Positions 34,994-46,999 of a stretch of 64,000 nucleotides of DNA are shown piece by piece. This DNA is from Weissella soli (GTDB lineage: Bacteria; Bacillota; Bacilli; Lactobacillales; Lactobacillaceae), in NCBI RefSeq assembly GCF_001761545.1, contig NZ_CP017326.1:310001-374000 (forward strand), read 5' to 3'. The position numbers and the translations under genes are program-made. Numbering within the stretch: the stretch's first letter is position 1; each line of letters opens with the position of its first letter. The notes beneath the pieces are model-generated. The model did not search any database. It saw only the letters and a program-made list of their open reading frames with translations, and was not told the DNA's origin.

Positions 34994-37057
34994 ATGACCG
35001 ATAAAGATACAGACGCTTACCGCGGTGAAATTTCAATTGATGATTTACAAGCATTATTACAGGGCAAATCGTTGACGGAGATGTTACCACCACAGCCGTC
35101 GATGGCAACTAGTGAGGCTAACGAAGCGGCACAGACGTCACAACCAGATCTAACGGAAACTGCGTCTGTGGCTCCGGTCACTACTGAACAGGCACTTAAT
35201 ACTGAGCTCGACGATGTGATTGAGGTAGCCATTGCAAAGGCTGAAGCAAAACCGATTGAAAAAGGCATCAAGGTGACAGAAGTCGAGGACACCTTTGATT
35301 ATCTAAACCATCGGGTGCGTGGTGAAACCAAGGTCGTGCGTGTCGTTGATGAAGAACTTTTAAAACAAGCGAACGAGGCGAAAAAGCGCACGCAGGCAAC
35401 AGAGGCACAACGCCGAACTGAGAAGGTGAGTGCCTCGGCAAATTCACGAATGCTCCGGGGGACGATGTGGATGACCATTGGTTCGATGACCTCACGTTTG
35501 CTCGGGGCGATTTACATCATTCCTTGGTTAATGATGATTGGTCATGCCTATACGAATCAAGCGAATTCACTCTATGCGCAAGGGTATCAAATCTACGCGG
35601 TGTTTCTACTGATTGCAACGGCTGGGTTACCAAATGTCCTGGCCCGGTTGGTGGCTGAATATAGTGAACGTCAGCAGTTTGGCCGCGTGCGCAGTGTTTT
35701 CCGGCAGTCGCTGGTCTTAGGTATTACAATGGGTCTGATTGCAGCTGGCCTGTTGTACGTCCTTTCAGGTATTTTGGCACAGGGTAATGCGAATGTGGTA
35801 CCCGTCTTGCAGTCATTGGCGGCGGCCGTTTTGATTATTCCCGTACTCTCAATGTTACGGGGGTACGTGCAAGGGTTTGAATTTATGGGCTTGTCCGCGC
35901 TGTCACAGTTCATCGAACAATTAGTGCGCGTGATCTACATGCTCGCGATGACAGCTTGGATTATGCTTGGTCAACACGGGGACTGGATCGATGCGGTGGT
36001 GCAATCCACTTTTGCCGCTTTCTGGGGTGCCTTGGCGGGTATCCTCGTGCTCTTACTGGGTATCTGGTTACGACGTGGTTATTTTGAAAGTCAGTATGTG
36101 TTGTCAGGCGCGTTGCACGAGGAAAGTGGCAGTGTCTTGCTCAAGATGGTGCGCCAGTCATTGCCCATCATTTTAGCGGGTTCGGCCATCTCATTGGTGC
36201 AGGTTTTGGATCAATATACTTTTTTCCACATCATGCAACAGTTGACGAAATTTTCATACAGTGCAATCGATCAAATGTTTGCCCAATTTTCATTTAACGC
36301 TAACAAATTAATCATGTTGACGGTCTCAATCGCAGTGGGGATGGCTGAAACAGCGTTACCCATGCTAGCCCGGGCCAAGACCAACGGGAACCCTTATGAA
36401 ATTGGTGATCAAATCGCGTATGCACTCAAGTTGTTAGCGTTCGTGATGATCCCGGCTTCATTGGGGATGGCCGCAGTTGCCCGGCCCTTGTATATCACCT
36501 TTTACGGGGCGGTTGATGTGACCAATGGTACATTGATCTTACAGTATTCAGCGTACGTGGGGGTCGTTTTTGGTGCCTATATGGTCGTGTTAGCGATTTA
36601 TCAAGGACTGGGTCGTTTACGCGAAACGCTCTGGATTCTGTTAATCGTCTTAGTTGTTAAGTCGATGGCACAAGTCCCAATGACGCTGTGGTTGGCAGGG
36701 ATGGGGCCTTTGGTCAGCACTTTGCTGGGCTTCATTGCGGGGTTGATTTTTGCGGTCGTCCGTTTAACGCGTAGTTACCCAATTGATTGGCTGTCATTAC
36801 AACGGACATTGGTTATGGTCATGTTTTGGTCATTAGTTATGTATGCCGTGGTGACCCCAATTGCCACGACCGGCGGTTACTTTACGGCTGATACCCGGAT
36901 GCAGCAGTTCATCTTGTTGATGATCACAGCCGCCATTGGGGGTGCCATCTATGGCGTAGCGGTATTGAAGTCGACGTTGGGCGTTGAGATGCTTGGCGAA
37001 CGGGCGACCCGCTTGGCGGCGAAATTACATCTTAAGTCGGCCATTGACCGGTCATAA
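34994..37057 (+). CDS. murJ: Lipid II flippase, MurJ/YtgP-like (MOP superfamily)
   Basis: Polysaccharide-type flippase; the Bacillus homologue YtgP moves lipid II across the membrane for peptidoglycan synthesis. The 687 residues are longer than the usual 530-560. The first 150 are a soluble, acidic, Ala/Glu/Thr-rich extension with no membrane segment; the flippase core of about 14 helices starts at 150 with RMLRGTMWMTIGSMTSRLLGA. RGYVQGFEFMG is typical of the YtgP branch. Its neighbours (uppS, cdsA, rseP) are envelope genes. It could instead be another polysaccharide flippase (SpoVB-like). GGGAGAGGGG lies before the ATG. Confidence 0.85.
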   Translation: MTDKDTDAYRGEISIDDLQALLQGKSLTEMLPPQPSMATSEANEAAQTSQPDLTETASVAPVTTEQALNTELDDVIEVAIAKAEAKPIEKGIKVTEVEDTFDYLNHRVRGETKVVRVVDEELLKQANEAKKRTQATEAQRRTEKVSASANSRMLRGTMWMTIGSMTSRLLGAIYIIPWLMMIGHAYTNQANSLYAQGYQIYAVFLLIATAGLPNVLARLVAEYSERQQFGRVRSVFRQSLVLGITMGLIAAGLLYVLSGILAQGNANVVPVLQSLAAAVLIIPVLSMLRGYVQGFEFMGLSALSQFIEQLVRVIYMLAMTAWIMLGQHGDWIDAVVQSTFAAFWGALAGILVLLLGIWLRRGYFESQYVLSGALHEESGSVLLKMVRQSLPIILAGSAISLVQVLDQYTFFHIMQQLTKFSYSAIDQMFAQFSFNANKLIMLTVSIAVGMAETALPMLARAKTNGNPYEIGDQIAYALKLLAFVMIPASLGMAAVARPLYITFYGAVDVTNGTLILQYSAYVGVVFGAYMVVLAIYQGLGRLRETLWILLIVLVVKSMAQVPMTLWLAGMGPLVSTLLGFIAGLIFAVVRLTRSYPIDWLSLQRTLVMVMFWSLVMYAVVTPIATTGGYFTADTRMQQFILLMITAAIGGAIYGVAVLKSTLGVEMLGERATRLAAKLHLKSAIDRS

Positions 37058-37088
37058 ATTACTTAGTATCATAATCTAAATTAGAGAT

Positions 37089-37119
37089 AAGCGTTTTTGC
37101 TGCGGCAGGCGCTTTTTTA
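37089..37119 (+). terminator. Terminator after the flippase gene
   Basis: AAGCG/CGCTT stem with an inner GC pair helix and T6. Confidence 0.75.
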
Positions 37120-37140
37120 TTATATGAAAAAGGGACCAGT

Positions 37141-37665
37141 ATGGATAAAGAAATTACAACTAGGCAGGCAACCACTGCAGATATCACGCGAATTTTAGAA
37201 ATTGTTGCCGGTGCACGTCAGAAGATGCATGCACAAGGTAATCCGCAATGGGGTCAGGCATACCCGGGACGGGTCGATTTTTTAACTGACATTGAACGGC
37301 ACCAGGGTTACGTGATTGAACTTGATGGTGAAGTGGTGGGCGTCTATGCGCTGGTAGCTGGTCCTGATATCAATTATGATAAGATAGAAGGTGCGTGGTT
37401 GCCGGCATCTGACGGGCAGTATTTTGCGATTCATCGCATTGCCGTCGATGTGCATAAACAGGGCTTGGGATTAGCAACGCATACAATGCACTTGATTGAA
37501 ACAATGGTCCAAACTATTTCTGGGCATGAGATGCGCATTGATACCCATGAAGTTAATGTCCCGATGCAAAAGGTGATTAAAAAAGCAGGCTTTACCTACA
37601 ATGGGATCGTCTACATGGTCGCAGATGGGACCCCCCGGTTGGCCTACTCAAAGATTTTGTTGTAA
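37141..37665 (+). CDS. GNAT family N-acetyltransferase
   Basis: Acetyl-CoA-dependent acetyltransferase of 174 residues, substrate unknown. The central FAIHRIAVDVHKQGLGLATHTM contains the acetyl-CoA pyrophosphate loop (Q-x-x-G-L-A/G pattern), and RIDTHEVNVPMQKVIKKAGF is the typical motif B region. The ribosome binding site is AAGGGA. It sits between the flippase gene and proS with no clear functional link. Confidence 0.88.
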   Translation: MDKEITTRQATTADITRILEIVAGARQKMHAQGNPQWGQAYPGRVDFLTDIERHQGYVIELDGEVVGVYALVAGPDINYDKIEGAWLPASDGQYFAIHRIAVDVHKQGLGLATHTMHLIETMVQTISGHEMRIDTHEVNVPMQKVIKKAGFTYNGIVYMVADGTPRLAYSKILL

Positions 37666-37699
37666 ATTTGAAATTATTAAGCTAGTCGAGATATGGTAA

Positions 37700-39457
<1,758 letters not shown>

Positions 39458-39466
39458 TCCTGACAG

Positions 39467-39497
39467 ACACATCCATTTTGGTGGGTGTGTTTTTTTG
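39467..39497 (+). terminator. proS terminator
   Basis: ACACATCCA (39467-39475) pairs with TGGGTGTGT (39482-39490), one wobble, then T7. Confidence 0.88.
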
Positions 39498-39623
39498 TTG
39501 ACCGCGATTGGGCCAGACAAGATCAATGCACCTGTGCTGGCGTAACCCTACGAGGAAACCCACATACAAAGGCCTTTAAATTTGATATAATAGAAGTTAA
39601 TACGTATAAAAAGAGGAGAGATA

Positions 39624-40319
39624 ATGTTCGCTAACTTACAAACAGAAATTGCGGATAGATATGGCATTCATTTTAATGACGTCGCCTTATTAGAAGAAGC
39701 ATTAACCCAAGCAAATTATATCAATGAGCATCCAAATTATACCGGTCATGATTACCAACGGTTGGAGTTTTTAGGTGACGCGGTGATGCAACAATCAACG
39801 GCGGTTTATTTATTCAAGCGCTACCCAGATTGGGATGAAGGTCGATTGACAGAGTTGCGTATCATGATGGTCCAAACCCGTTCATTTGCAGCTTTGTCAC
39901 GCGAGTTACATCTTGATAAGTATGTTCAATTAGGTCGTGGTGAAGAGTTATCAGGCGCCCGCATGCGGGATTCACTCCTTGAAGACTTATGGGAAGCTTT
40001 TATCGGTGCGTTGTATCTTGATCAAGGCCAACAAGCCGTGATGGACTTTTTGGAACAGACCTTGTTTGCCAAGGTTGATAGTGGCTTCTTTCAACAGTTC
40101 GTTGATTACAAGTCAAAGTTACAAGAATTCTTACAAAAAAATGGGGCTGTTAAGATTGTTTATGAAACTTTGGATGAAGTTGCCGAAGAAAACAATACCC
40201 AGATATTTACTGCTTCCGTCTCGTTGAACGGTGATGAATTAGCCCGCGGTACGGGGCATTCAATTAAGGAGGCCGAGAAAGCGGCTGCCCGCATCGCATT
40301 CGAGGCTTTGCAGAAATAG
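39624..40319 (+). CDS. rnc: Ribonuclease III
   Basis: Double-strand RNase that processes rRNA precursors and mRNA hairpins. The 231 residues hold the catalytic signature RLEFLGDAV, the second metal-site block DLWEAFIGALYLD and a C-terminal dsRNA-binding domain from about residue 158 (FVDYKSKLQEFLQK to the KEAEKAAARIAFEAL helix). It starts after GAGGAG and leads the rnc-smc-ftsY-ylxM-ffh operon. A TATAAT at 39586-39591 probably marks its promoter. Confidence 0.96.
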   Translation: MFANLQTEIADRYGIHFNDVALLEEALTQANYINEHPNYTGHDYQRLEFLGDAVMQQSTAVYLFKRYPDWDEGRLTELRIMMVQTRSFAALSRELHLDKYVQLGRGEELSGARMRDSLLEDLWEAFIGALYLDQGQQAVMDFLEQTLFAKVDSGFFQQFVDYKSKLQEFLQKNGAVKIVYETLDEVAEENNTQIFTASVSLNGDELARGTGHSIKEAEKAAARIAFEALQK

Positions 40320-40336
40320 TAGTTTAGGATACGCAC

Positions 40337-43300
40337 ATGAAGTTAAAGACATTAGAAATCAGCGGCTTTAAATCGTTCGCTAATCGCACAAAAATCGACT
40401 TTATGCCTGGTATCACAGGTGTCGTCGGCCCCAATGGGTCTGGAAAATCGAATATTATTGAAGCGATTCGCTGGGTGATGGGCGAGACTTCAGCTAAGGG
40501 GTTACGCGGTGATAAGATGGTCGATGTCATTTTTGGTGGTACCGATCTTCGTGCACCATTGAATCGGGCTGAAGTGATCATCACCTTTGATAATACTGAC
40601 CACTATTTAAACTCAGACTTTAATGAAATTCAAATTGCCCGTACGTTATATCGCAATGGTGAGTCAAAATACCAGCTGAATGGCAAAGTTGTCCGTTTGC
40701 GCGATATTCATGAATTATTTATGGATTCCGGATTAGGGCGTGAGAGTTTTTCCATCATTTCACAAGGACGGGTGGAACGCATTTTCTCCGCCAAGCCAGA
40801 AGAGCGTCGGAGCATTATTGAAGATGTGGCGGGTGTGTTTAAGTACAAGCAAAGCAAGGAAAAAGCCGAGAAAGAGTTAACCACCACGGTTGGTAATTTA
40901 CAGCGGGTTCAAGATATCTTATATGAACTCGAAGGACGGGTGGAACCGTTGGCAGAACAAGCCGCGCGGGCACAAGATTATGTCAATGCCAAAAATGAAT
41001 ATGACCGTCTGGATCAAATGCGGTTGGTGGTTGAATTGACGGATGCCTACTCCCAACAGGCCACTGTTAGCCAGCAAGTACAAATGGCGGAGGCTGCTAG
41101 TCAACGAGAAAACGCGCAGTTAGCTGAGCAAATGCAAACCTTGAATCACTTCAAAGTTGAACGGGCGGATTTAGAAAATCAACGCGATCATTTTAATCAA
41201 AAAATTTTAACTTTAACACAGCAAGTCGAACGGTTAACCGGTGAACAGAAGTTGGCGGTTGAACGAGCCGCGAACCGGTCATCAGTCAGCCAAGATTTGC
41301 ATCAGCAAATGAGCCGCGTTAATAAGCGCTTAGCTGAGTTGACCAGTCACCGAGTAGCCCGGCAAGCTGAGATGACGCAGGCTACCGAACAGTTGGAAAC
41401 ATTGCAAAGTGAGTTAACTAAACAAGCCGAGCAACACCCACGGCAAAAGTTAACGCTGAACGAGGAGGCGATTACTGACATCCGTAATCAACTCGTTGAC
41501 GCGATGCAGGCCTTGACTTCAGCTAAGAATGAGCAAGCCTATCTGGCCAAAACGTATCAACAAAATGATGCGGCGGCGAATCGTTTAGCCATCCGATTAA
41601 GTAGTTTGAATGAAAAACGGGTGACCCAAACGGCGATGATTGAGGAACTCACGCAAAAAAAGACCGTTATCGATGATCGGTTAACAATGATTCAAAATGA
41701 ATTGTTACAACAGCAGGCGGCTGGCCAGACGCTGACCGCCCAGCACAAGGAGGCACGGACCGTCTGGTTGGATGCGTTAGCAAATGTCGAGAAAGTGACT
41801 TCACGATTGCAAGCTCTCCAGCGGGTGGCCAATAACTACGACGGGTTCTACCAGGGCGTCAAACATTTAATGAACGCAAAGAGTCAGTTTGCCGGTATTC
41901 GAGGTGTCGTTGCTGAGTTGATTAGCGTGGAACAAAACTACGCCTTAGCGATTGAAACAGCTTTGGGAGGTGCCTTACAACAAGTGGTAGTTGATCAGGA
42001 AGCCACTGCCCAAGCAGCAATCAAGTATTTGACGCAACATCGCTTAGGCCGGGTGACCTTTCTACCACTATCAACGATTAAAGCCCGCCAGCTACCGCCA
42101 ACCCAATTGCAGCAAATGCAACAACTACCAGGATTTATCGGTGTCGCCAGCACATTAGTGACCACCGAACCTGCCTATACGGATATCATTAGTAATCTCC
42201 TTGGCGTGACCGTCATCGTTGATAATCTAGACCATGCCGTTCAAATTGGACAAGCGATGCAACACCGCGTCCGGCTGGTGACCTTGGATGGTCAGGTGAT
42301 GAACGCCGGTGGTTCGATGACTGGTGGTGCAGCGCGCAATTCAGGAAATGGGTTGTTGTCACAACAGACGGAACTTGAGAGCCTTGAAAAAACGTTAGCT
42401 GCATCCAAACGTAGTGCCACACAATTGGAAGCAAAAGTGCAGGACTTGGATGCCCAGTTAACTCGAGCGACTGAAGCATATACGACCCAACAAAATCTGG
42501 TGGTGTCGGTGACTAGTGAAGCTCAACAGATCGCTGCCGATTTGAGCTTGGCAGGCAACACCCTGGCGCAAACTGAACGTGAATACGAGGCGTTAAACTA
42601 TGAACTCAGACAGTCAACGAATGGCAGTGAATCACATGAGGCCGAGGTGGCCGATAATGCGGCGACACTGGCAAATGCGCAGGTCACCGTTGACCAGTTG
42701 CAGGGACAATTAAACACATTGAATGATCAACGGGCGGTGTTGATTACGCACGTTAACGAAGCCGACAATCACTTGACCGAGTTAAAAACGCAGGTGGCTG
42801 GCTTGACTGCAAATCGCGAAGCGCTGCAAGTCCGGTATCAAGATGTTTTGGAGCAAATCGCAAGCGAAGAAACGCGCTTAGCCGATTTGCAATCGCAATT
42901 AGCGAGTCTGAATACGAACCCAAGCAATGTCCAAGCGAAGTTACAGCAACAATTAACAGCGGTTGAGGAGGAGCTAACAACAGCTCAAACGCGTTTGGAG
43001 GTGTTGCAAACGCAATTAACAACCATGACGGAACAAATTACGGTCATGGAAGTTCAGGTGACTAGTGCACAAGCAAACCAACGTGAGACACTGACCAGTC
43101 TAAACGACTTGTCGGCCCGGCAAGCAGAAGTACGGACTCAGATTCAACAAATGGAACGTGCCCTGAGTGAGAACTACGCTCTCACGTATGAAGCGGCCCA
43201 GGCCGGCCAAACTAGCGTGGATTTGGCGGCTTTACGAACCCAATTGAAATTGCTTAAGTTGACGTTAGCTGATATTGGCACGGTTAACTTGGCGGCGATT

Positions 43301-43885
43301 GACGAGTATACTGAGGTTAAGGCACGTTATGATTTTTTGACCCAGCAACAAACGGATTTGTTAGCGGCCCAAGCTAATTTACGCGAAACGATGTCTGAAA
43401 TGGATGCAGAAGTTGAAATGCGTTTCAAAACGACGTTTGATCACATTGCCACCCATTTTGCCACGATTTTTCAAAAGATGTTTGGCGGCGGACAAGCTGT
43501 TCTAGAATTAACTGACCCAGATCATCTCCTCGCGACTGGTGTGGATATCAAGGCCCAACCGCCGGGTAAGAAATTCCAACAAATGTCATTACTGTCTGGT
43601 GGTGAAAAAGCATTAACGGCGATTAGCTTGTTATTTGCTATCCTAGAGGTCCGACCAGTGCCTTTTGCGGTATTGGACGAAACTGAAGCAGCTTTGGATG
43701 AAGCGAATGTGGATCGATTCGCGCATTATTTGCATGAAGTGAATGATCGGACGCAGTTCATTGTGATTACGCATCGTAAGGGTACAATGGTAAATGCGGA
43801 TGTATTATACGGGGTGACCATGCAAGAACCAGGTGTTTCAACGATGGTTTCGGTGAACCTTGAAAACTATGTTGCAACAACATAA
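40337..43885 (+). CDS. smc: Chromosome segregation protein SMC
   Basis: SMC is the condensin ATPase that loads at parS sites and extrudes DNA loops with ScpA/ScpB. The 1182 residues are standard. Walker A GPNGSGKSN is at 31-39, the first coiled coil follows to about 500, and the hinge at about 500-660 contains the conserved GGSMTGG. The second coiled coil runs to about 1010. The signature LSGGEK is at 1086-1091, followed by Walker B VLDETEAALDE. It begins 17 bases after rnc and ends 13 bases before ftsY. Confidence 0.97.
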   Translation: MKLKTLEISGFKSFANRTKIDFMPGITGVVGPNGSGKSNIIEAIRWVMGETSAKGLRGDKMVDVIFGGTDLRAPLNRAEVIITFDNTDHYLNSDFNEIQIARTLYRNGESKYQLNGKVVRLRDIHELFMDSGLGRESFSIISQGRVERIFSAKPEERRSIIEDVAGVFKYKQSKEKAEKELTTTVGNLQRVQDILYELEGRVEPLAEQAARAQDYVNAKNEYDRLDQMRLVVELTDAYSQQATVSQQVQMAEAASQRENAQLAEQMQTLNHFKVERADLENQRDHFNQKILTLTQQVERLTGEQKLAVERAANRSSVSQDLHQQMSRVNKRLAELTSHRVARQAEMTQATEQLETLQSELTKQAEQHPRQKLTLNEEAITDIRNQLVDAMQALTSAKNEQAYLAKTYQQNDAAANRLAIRLSSLNEKRVTQTAMIEELTQKKTVIDDRLTMIQNELLQQQAAGQTLTAQHKEARTVWLDALANVEKVTSRLQALQRVANNYDGFYQGVKHLMNAKSQFAGIRGVVAELISVEQNYALAIETALGGALQQVVVDQEATAQAAIKYLTQHRLGRVTFLPLSTIKARQLPPTQLQQMQQLPGFIGVASTLVTTEPAYTDIISNLLGVTVIVDNLDHAVQIGQAMQHRVRLVTLDGQVMNAGGSMTGGAARNSGNGLLSQQTELESLEKTLAASKRSATQLEAKVQDLDAQLTRATEAYTTQQNLVVSVTSEAQQIAADLSLAGNTLAQTEREYEALNYELRQSTNGSESHEAEVADNAATLANAQVTVDQLQGQLNTLNDQRAVLITHVNEADNHLTELKTQVAGLTANREALQVRYQDVLEQIASEETRLADLQSQLASLNTNPSNVQAKLQQQLTAVEEELTTAQTRLEVLQTQLTTMTEQITVMEVQVTSAQANQRETLTSLNDLSARQAEVRTQIQQMERALSENYALTYEAAQAGQTSVDLAALRTQLKLLKLTLADIGTVNLAAIDEYTEVKARYDFLTQQQTDLLAAQANLRETMSEMDAEVEMRFKTTFDHIATHFATIFQKMFGGGQAVLELTDPDHLLATGVDIKAQPPGKKFQQMSLLSGGEKALTAISLLFAILEVRPVPFAVLDETEAALDEANVDRFAHYLHEVNDRTQFIVITHRKGTMVNADVLYGVTMQEPGVSTMVSVNLENYVATT

Positions 43886-43898
43886 GTGAGGAATGAAG

Positions 43899-45083
43899 AT
43901 GGGATTATTTAATTCATTAAAGAAAATTTTTACAGGTGAAAATACACAACCAGCTGTGGTTGTCGAGGTCTTGCAACCACGTGTCATTGAAACGGTCGTG
44001 ACGCCAGAGCCAATCATCGTTGAAACTTTGACGCCACGACCAGGGTTGGCTGTGCCAATTGAGTTACCGGTGCGAGATGCGCCTGTGACCGCAGCCACTG
44101 ATCAAGAAGCAACTAACCCAAGTGCAGCAGCTGAGGTCACTGAAGTGACCTCAGCCACTAATTTAGCCACTGGTCTCACAAAAACGCGTAAAACTTGGTC
44201 ACAACGTTGGAATGAATTTATGGCCAACTTCCGTTCAGTCGATGAAGATTTCTTTGAGGATTTAGAAGAGACCTTAATTAAAGCTGATGTTGGGGCTGAA
44301 ACGGCCTTTAAGTTAACCGAAGAATTACGGCAAGAGGCAAAACTTGAAAATGCCAAATCACGTGATGAAGTCTCCCGGTTGGTGGTTGAAAAACTCGTTG
44401 CACATTATCAAACCCAGGGAATTGGGGAAGATGCTTCGATGCATTTTGCGCCTGCAGGTCCGACGGTTATCTTGTTCGTTGGAGTCAACGGGGTTGGTAA
44501 GACAACAACGATTGGTAAGTTGGCCGCACGCTATAAGGGTGAGGGTAAGAAGGTGCTGTTAGCAGCCGCCGATACTTTTAGAGCCGGTGCCACGCAACAA
44601 TTACAAGAATGGGGCAAGCGTGACGGTGTTGAAGTGATTGCGGGTGCTGCAAAAGCTGACCCAGCTTCAGTCGTTTATGATGGTGTTCGGGCGGCGATTG
44701 CTCAACAAGCTGATATCTTGTTTGTTGATACAGCGGGTCGTTTGCAAAATAACGTGAATTTGATGCAGGAATTAGAAAAGATGAAGCGCATCATCTCACG
44801 TGAATTGCCCAATGAACCCAGTGAAGTGTTGTTAGTATTGGATGCAACCACTGGCCAAAACGCATTGCAACAAGCCAAATTGTTTAAAAATTCGACGGAT
44901 GTTACCGGGATTGTGTTAACAAAGTTGGATGGGACAGCCAAGGGTGGGATTGTCCTGCCAATTCGTAACGAATTACACCTCCCAGTGAAGTGGGTTGGTT
45001 TGGGTGAGCAAGTCGGTGATTTGCAACCATTTGCTGCCGATGATTTCGCCAAGAGTTTATTCGGCGATTTATTGGAGAATTAA
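43899..45083 (+). CDS. ftsY: Signal recognition particle receptor FtsY
   Basis: FtsY receives SRP-bound ribosomes at the membrane. The 394 residues have a short amphipathic start, [13 protein letters not shown], that may target lipid, then an acidic low-complexity stretch to about residue 90, then the N and G domains. The P-loop is GVNGVGKTT at 195-203, G3 is DTAGR at 277-281 and [10 protein letters not shown] follows. I chose the ATG at 43899, 7 bases after GAGG; the ATG at 43893 abuts that site. ylxM follows with 1 base between. Confidence 0.95.
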   Translation: MGLFNSLKKIFTGENTQPAVVVEVLQPRVIETVVTPEPIIVETLTPRPGLAVPIELPVRDAPVTAATDQEATNPSAAAEVTEVTSATNLATGLTKTRKTWSQRWNEFMANFRSVDEDFFEDLEETLIKADVGAETAFKLTEELRQEAKLENAKSRDEVSRLVVEKLVAHYQTQGIGEDASMHFAPAGPTVILFVGVNGVGKTTTIGKLAARYKGEGKKVLLAAADTFRAGATQQLQEWGKRDGVEVIAGAAKADPASVVYDGVRAAIAQQADILFVDTAGRLQNNVNLMQELEKMKRIISRELPNEPSEVLLVLDATTGQNALQQAKLFKNSTDVTGIVLTKLDGTAKGGIVLPIRNELHLPVKWVGLGEQVGDLQPFAADDFAKSLFGDLLEN

Positions 45084-45084
45084 G

Positions 45085-45426
45085 ATGGAGTTAGAAAAAA
45101 ATACGCGGTTAAATGCGTTGTTTGATTTTTATCGACCATTACTGACCGCCAAGCAAGCGGATTATTTGGAATTATACTATGCCGATGATTTCTCATTGGG
45201 GGAAATTGCGGAAGAATTTGAGGTTTCACGCCAGGCCGTGTATGATAACGTCAAGCGGAGTACGCAACTATTGGAAGATTACGAGACCAAGTTGCAGCTG
45301 TATGCGGACTATTTGAAACGCACTGCCGCAGCCGCAGCCTTGAGTCAATATATTGCCCAACATTACCGTGGTGACAATGAATTGGCACAATTAGCATATA
45401 AACTAGAAACATTAGAAGAAGAGTAG
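45085..45426 (+). CDS. ylxM: YlxM family DNA-binding protein (UPF0122)
   Basis: Small helix-turn-helix protein of 113 residues, conserved between ftsY and ffh in Firmicutes. In streptococci it binds SRP components and tunes SRP assembly. The pattern [21 protein letters not shown] and the HTH stretch [22 protein letters not shown] (about residues 41-63) are diagnostic. The start at 45085 follows GGAG inside the end of ftsY. Confidence 0.93.
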   Translation: MELEKNTRLNALFDFYRPLLTAKQADYLELYYADDFSLGEIAEEFEVSRQAVYDNVKRSTQLLEDYETKLQLYADYLKRTAAAAALSQYIAQHYRGDNELAQLAYKLETLEEE

Positions 45427-45438
45427 TGAGGACCTAAA

Positions 45439-46923
45439 ATGGCTTTCGAAGGACTAACTGAGCGTCTCCAAAACGCCTTGAGTGGTTTGCGTCGCAAGGG
45501 TAAGGTAACAGATGCAGATTTGCGTGAAACGATGCGTGAGATTCGGGTAGCGTTGCTTGAAGCCGACGTTAATTTTAACGTCGTCAAAGATTTTGTACGC
45601 AATGTGCGCGAACGGGCAGCCGGTGCTAAGGTACTGGATGGCTTGAATCCAGCCCAACAGATTGTTTCAATTGTTAATGAAGAATTGACGGCAATGATGG
45701 GTGAATCAGATGTACCTCTGAACAAATCACCTAAGATTCCAACGGTGATTATGATGGTTGGGTTACAGGGTGCTGGTAAGACGACCACAGCTGGTAAGTT
45801 GGCCTTGAAGTTAAAGAACGAGCAAAACGCCCGTCCATTGATGATTGCGGCCGACGTTTACCGACCAGCCGCCATTGACCAATTAAAAACTTTGGGTGAA
45901 CAAATTGATGTGCCTGTTTTTGAAATGGGTACCGATGTCAACCCGCGTGAGATCGTCCGTCAAGGGATGGCTAAGGCCGCAGAATTAAAGGCAGACTATG
46001 TCTTTATCGATGCCGCAGGGCGTTTACAAATTGACGAAGCGTTGATGCAAGAATTGGTTGATGTCAAAGAAATTGCCCAACCTGATGAAATTTTGTTGGT
46101 TGTCGATGCAATGACCGGTCAAAACGCGGTTGAAACGGCTGAAGGATTTAATGGCCGTTTGGATATTACTGGTGTCGTTTTGACAAAGTTGGATGGTGAC
46201 ACCCGTGGTGGTGCGGCCTTATCAATTCGTGCCGTGACAGGCAAGCCAATCAAGTTTGTCGGTCAAGGTGAAAAGATGACTGATTTGGATATTTTTTATC
46301 CAGATCGTATGGCCTCACGTATCCTCGGGATGGGTGACTTGCTCACATTGATTGAAAAGGCCCAAAAGGACTTTGATGAAAAGCAAGCCGAAGTCCAAAT
46401 GGAGAAGATGCGACAAAACACCTTCGACTTTAATGATTTTATTGAGCAAATGGAACAAGTGCAAAACATGGGGCCAATTGAAGACCTGATGAAGATGATT
46501 CCGGGGATGGCTAATAATCCTGCCTTAAAGAACCTGAAGGTGGATCCAAAGGACATCGCGCACATTAAGGCGGTGGTCATGTCAATGACCCCGGCTGAAC
46601 GCGAAGATCCTGAATTGCTGAAGCGGCCATCACGTAAGCGTCGTTTGGCAGCTGGTGCTGGTCGTCCAGTTGAGGAAGTGAATCGCATGTTGAAGCAATT
46701 CAACCAAATGAAGACCATGATGAGTAAGGTCATGAATGGCGATACTGGTCAAATGGAACAAATGATGAATGCCATGGGTGGCGGTATGCCAGGCATGGGC
46801 GGCTTACCAGGCATGCCAGGTATGGGTGGTAATGGTGGTGGCTTGGGCCAAAAGGTGCAACAAATGGCCATGAAGCGCATGGCACGCCAAATTCAAAAAA
46901 ATAAAAAGAAACGTAAGCGTTAA
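45439..46923 (+). CDS. ffh: Signal recognition particle protein Ffh
   Basis: GTPase that binds signal peptides and SRP RNA and docks with FtsY. The 494 residues comprise N, G and M domains. The P-loop is GLQGAGKT at 108-115, TKLDGDTRGG lies in the G domain, and a Met-rich M domain (about 300-494) contains the RNA-binding RPSRKRRLAAGAGRPVEEVNR segment. The tail is rich in GMPGM repeats and basic residues. The G3 motif reads DAAGR (191-195), where nearly all SRP GTPases, including the FtsY here, have DTAGR. It ends the operon. Confidence 0.96.
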   Translation: MAFEGLTERLQNALSGLRRKGKVTDADLRETMREIRVALLEADVNFNVVKDFVRNVRERAAGAKVLDGLNPAQQIVSIVNEELTAMMGESDVPLNKSPKIPTVIMMVGLQGAGKTTTAGKLALKLKNEQNARPLMIAADVYRPAAIDQLKTLGEQIDVPVFEMGTDVNPREIVRQGMAKAAELKADYVFIDAAGRLQIDEALMQELVDVKEIAQPDEILLVVDAMTGQNAVETAEGFNGRLDITGVVLTKLDGDTRGGAALSIRAVTGKPIKFVGQGEKMTDLDIFYPDRMASRILGMGDLLTLIEKAQKDFDEKQAEVQMEKMRQNTFDFNDFIEQMEQVQNMGPIEDLMKMIPGMANNPALKNLKVDPKDIAHIKAVVMSMTPAEREDPELLKRPSRKRRLAAGAGRPVEEVNRMLKQFNQMKTMMSKVMNGDTGQMEQMMNAMGGGMPGMGGLPGMPGMGGNGGGLGQKVQQMAMKRMARQIQKNKKKRKR

Positions 46924-46941
46924 GCTTTTTGTCACATGCAA

Positions 46942-46980
46942 AAAAGGGCAGTCACTCCATTCGGAATGACTGCCCTTTTG
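46942..46980. terminator. Bidirectional terminator ffh / nrdI
   Basis: A 13-bp perfect stem AAAAGGGCAGTCA/TGACTGCCCTTTT with A and T flanks lies between convergent ffh and nrdI. Confidence 0.9.
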
Positions 46981-46999
46981 CTGTATTGAAGGGCGCAGA

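Noticed and set aside
37089-37119. The weak hairpin might instead be a regulatory leader of the GNAT gene
   Set aside because: It is followed by T6 and lies directly after the flippase stop, so a terminator is the simpler reading.
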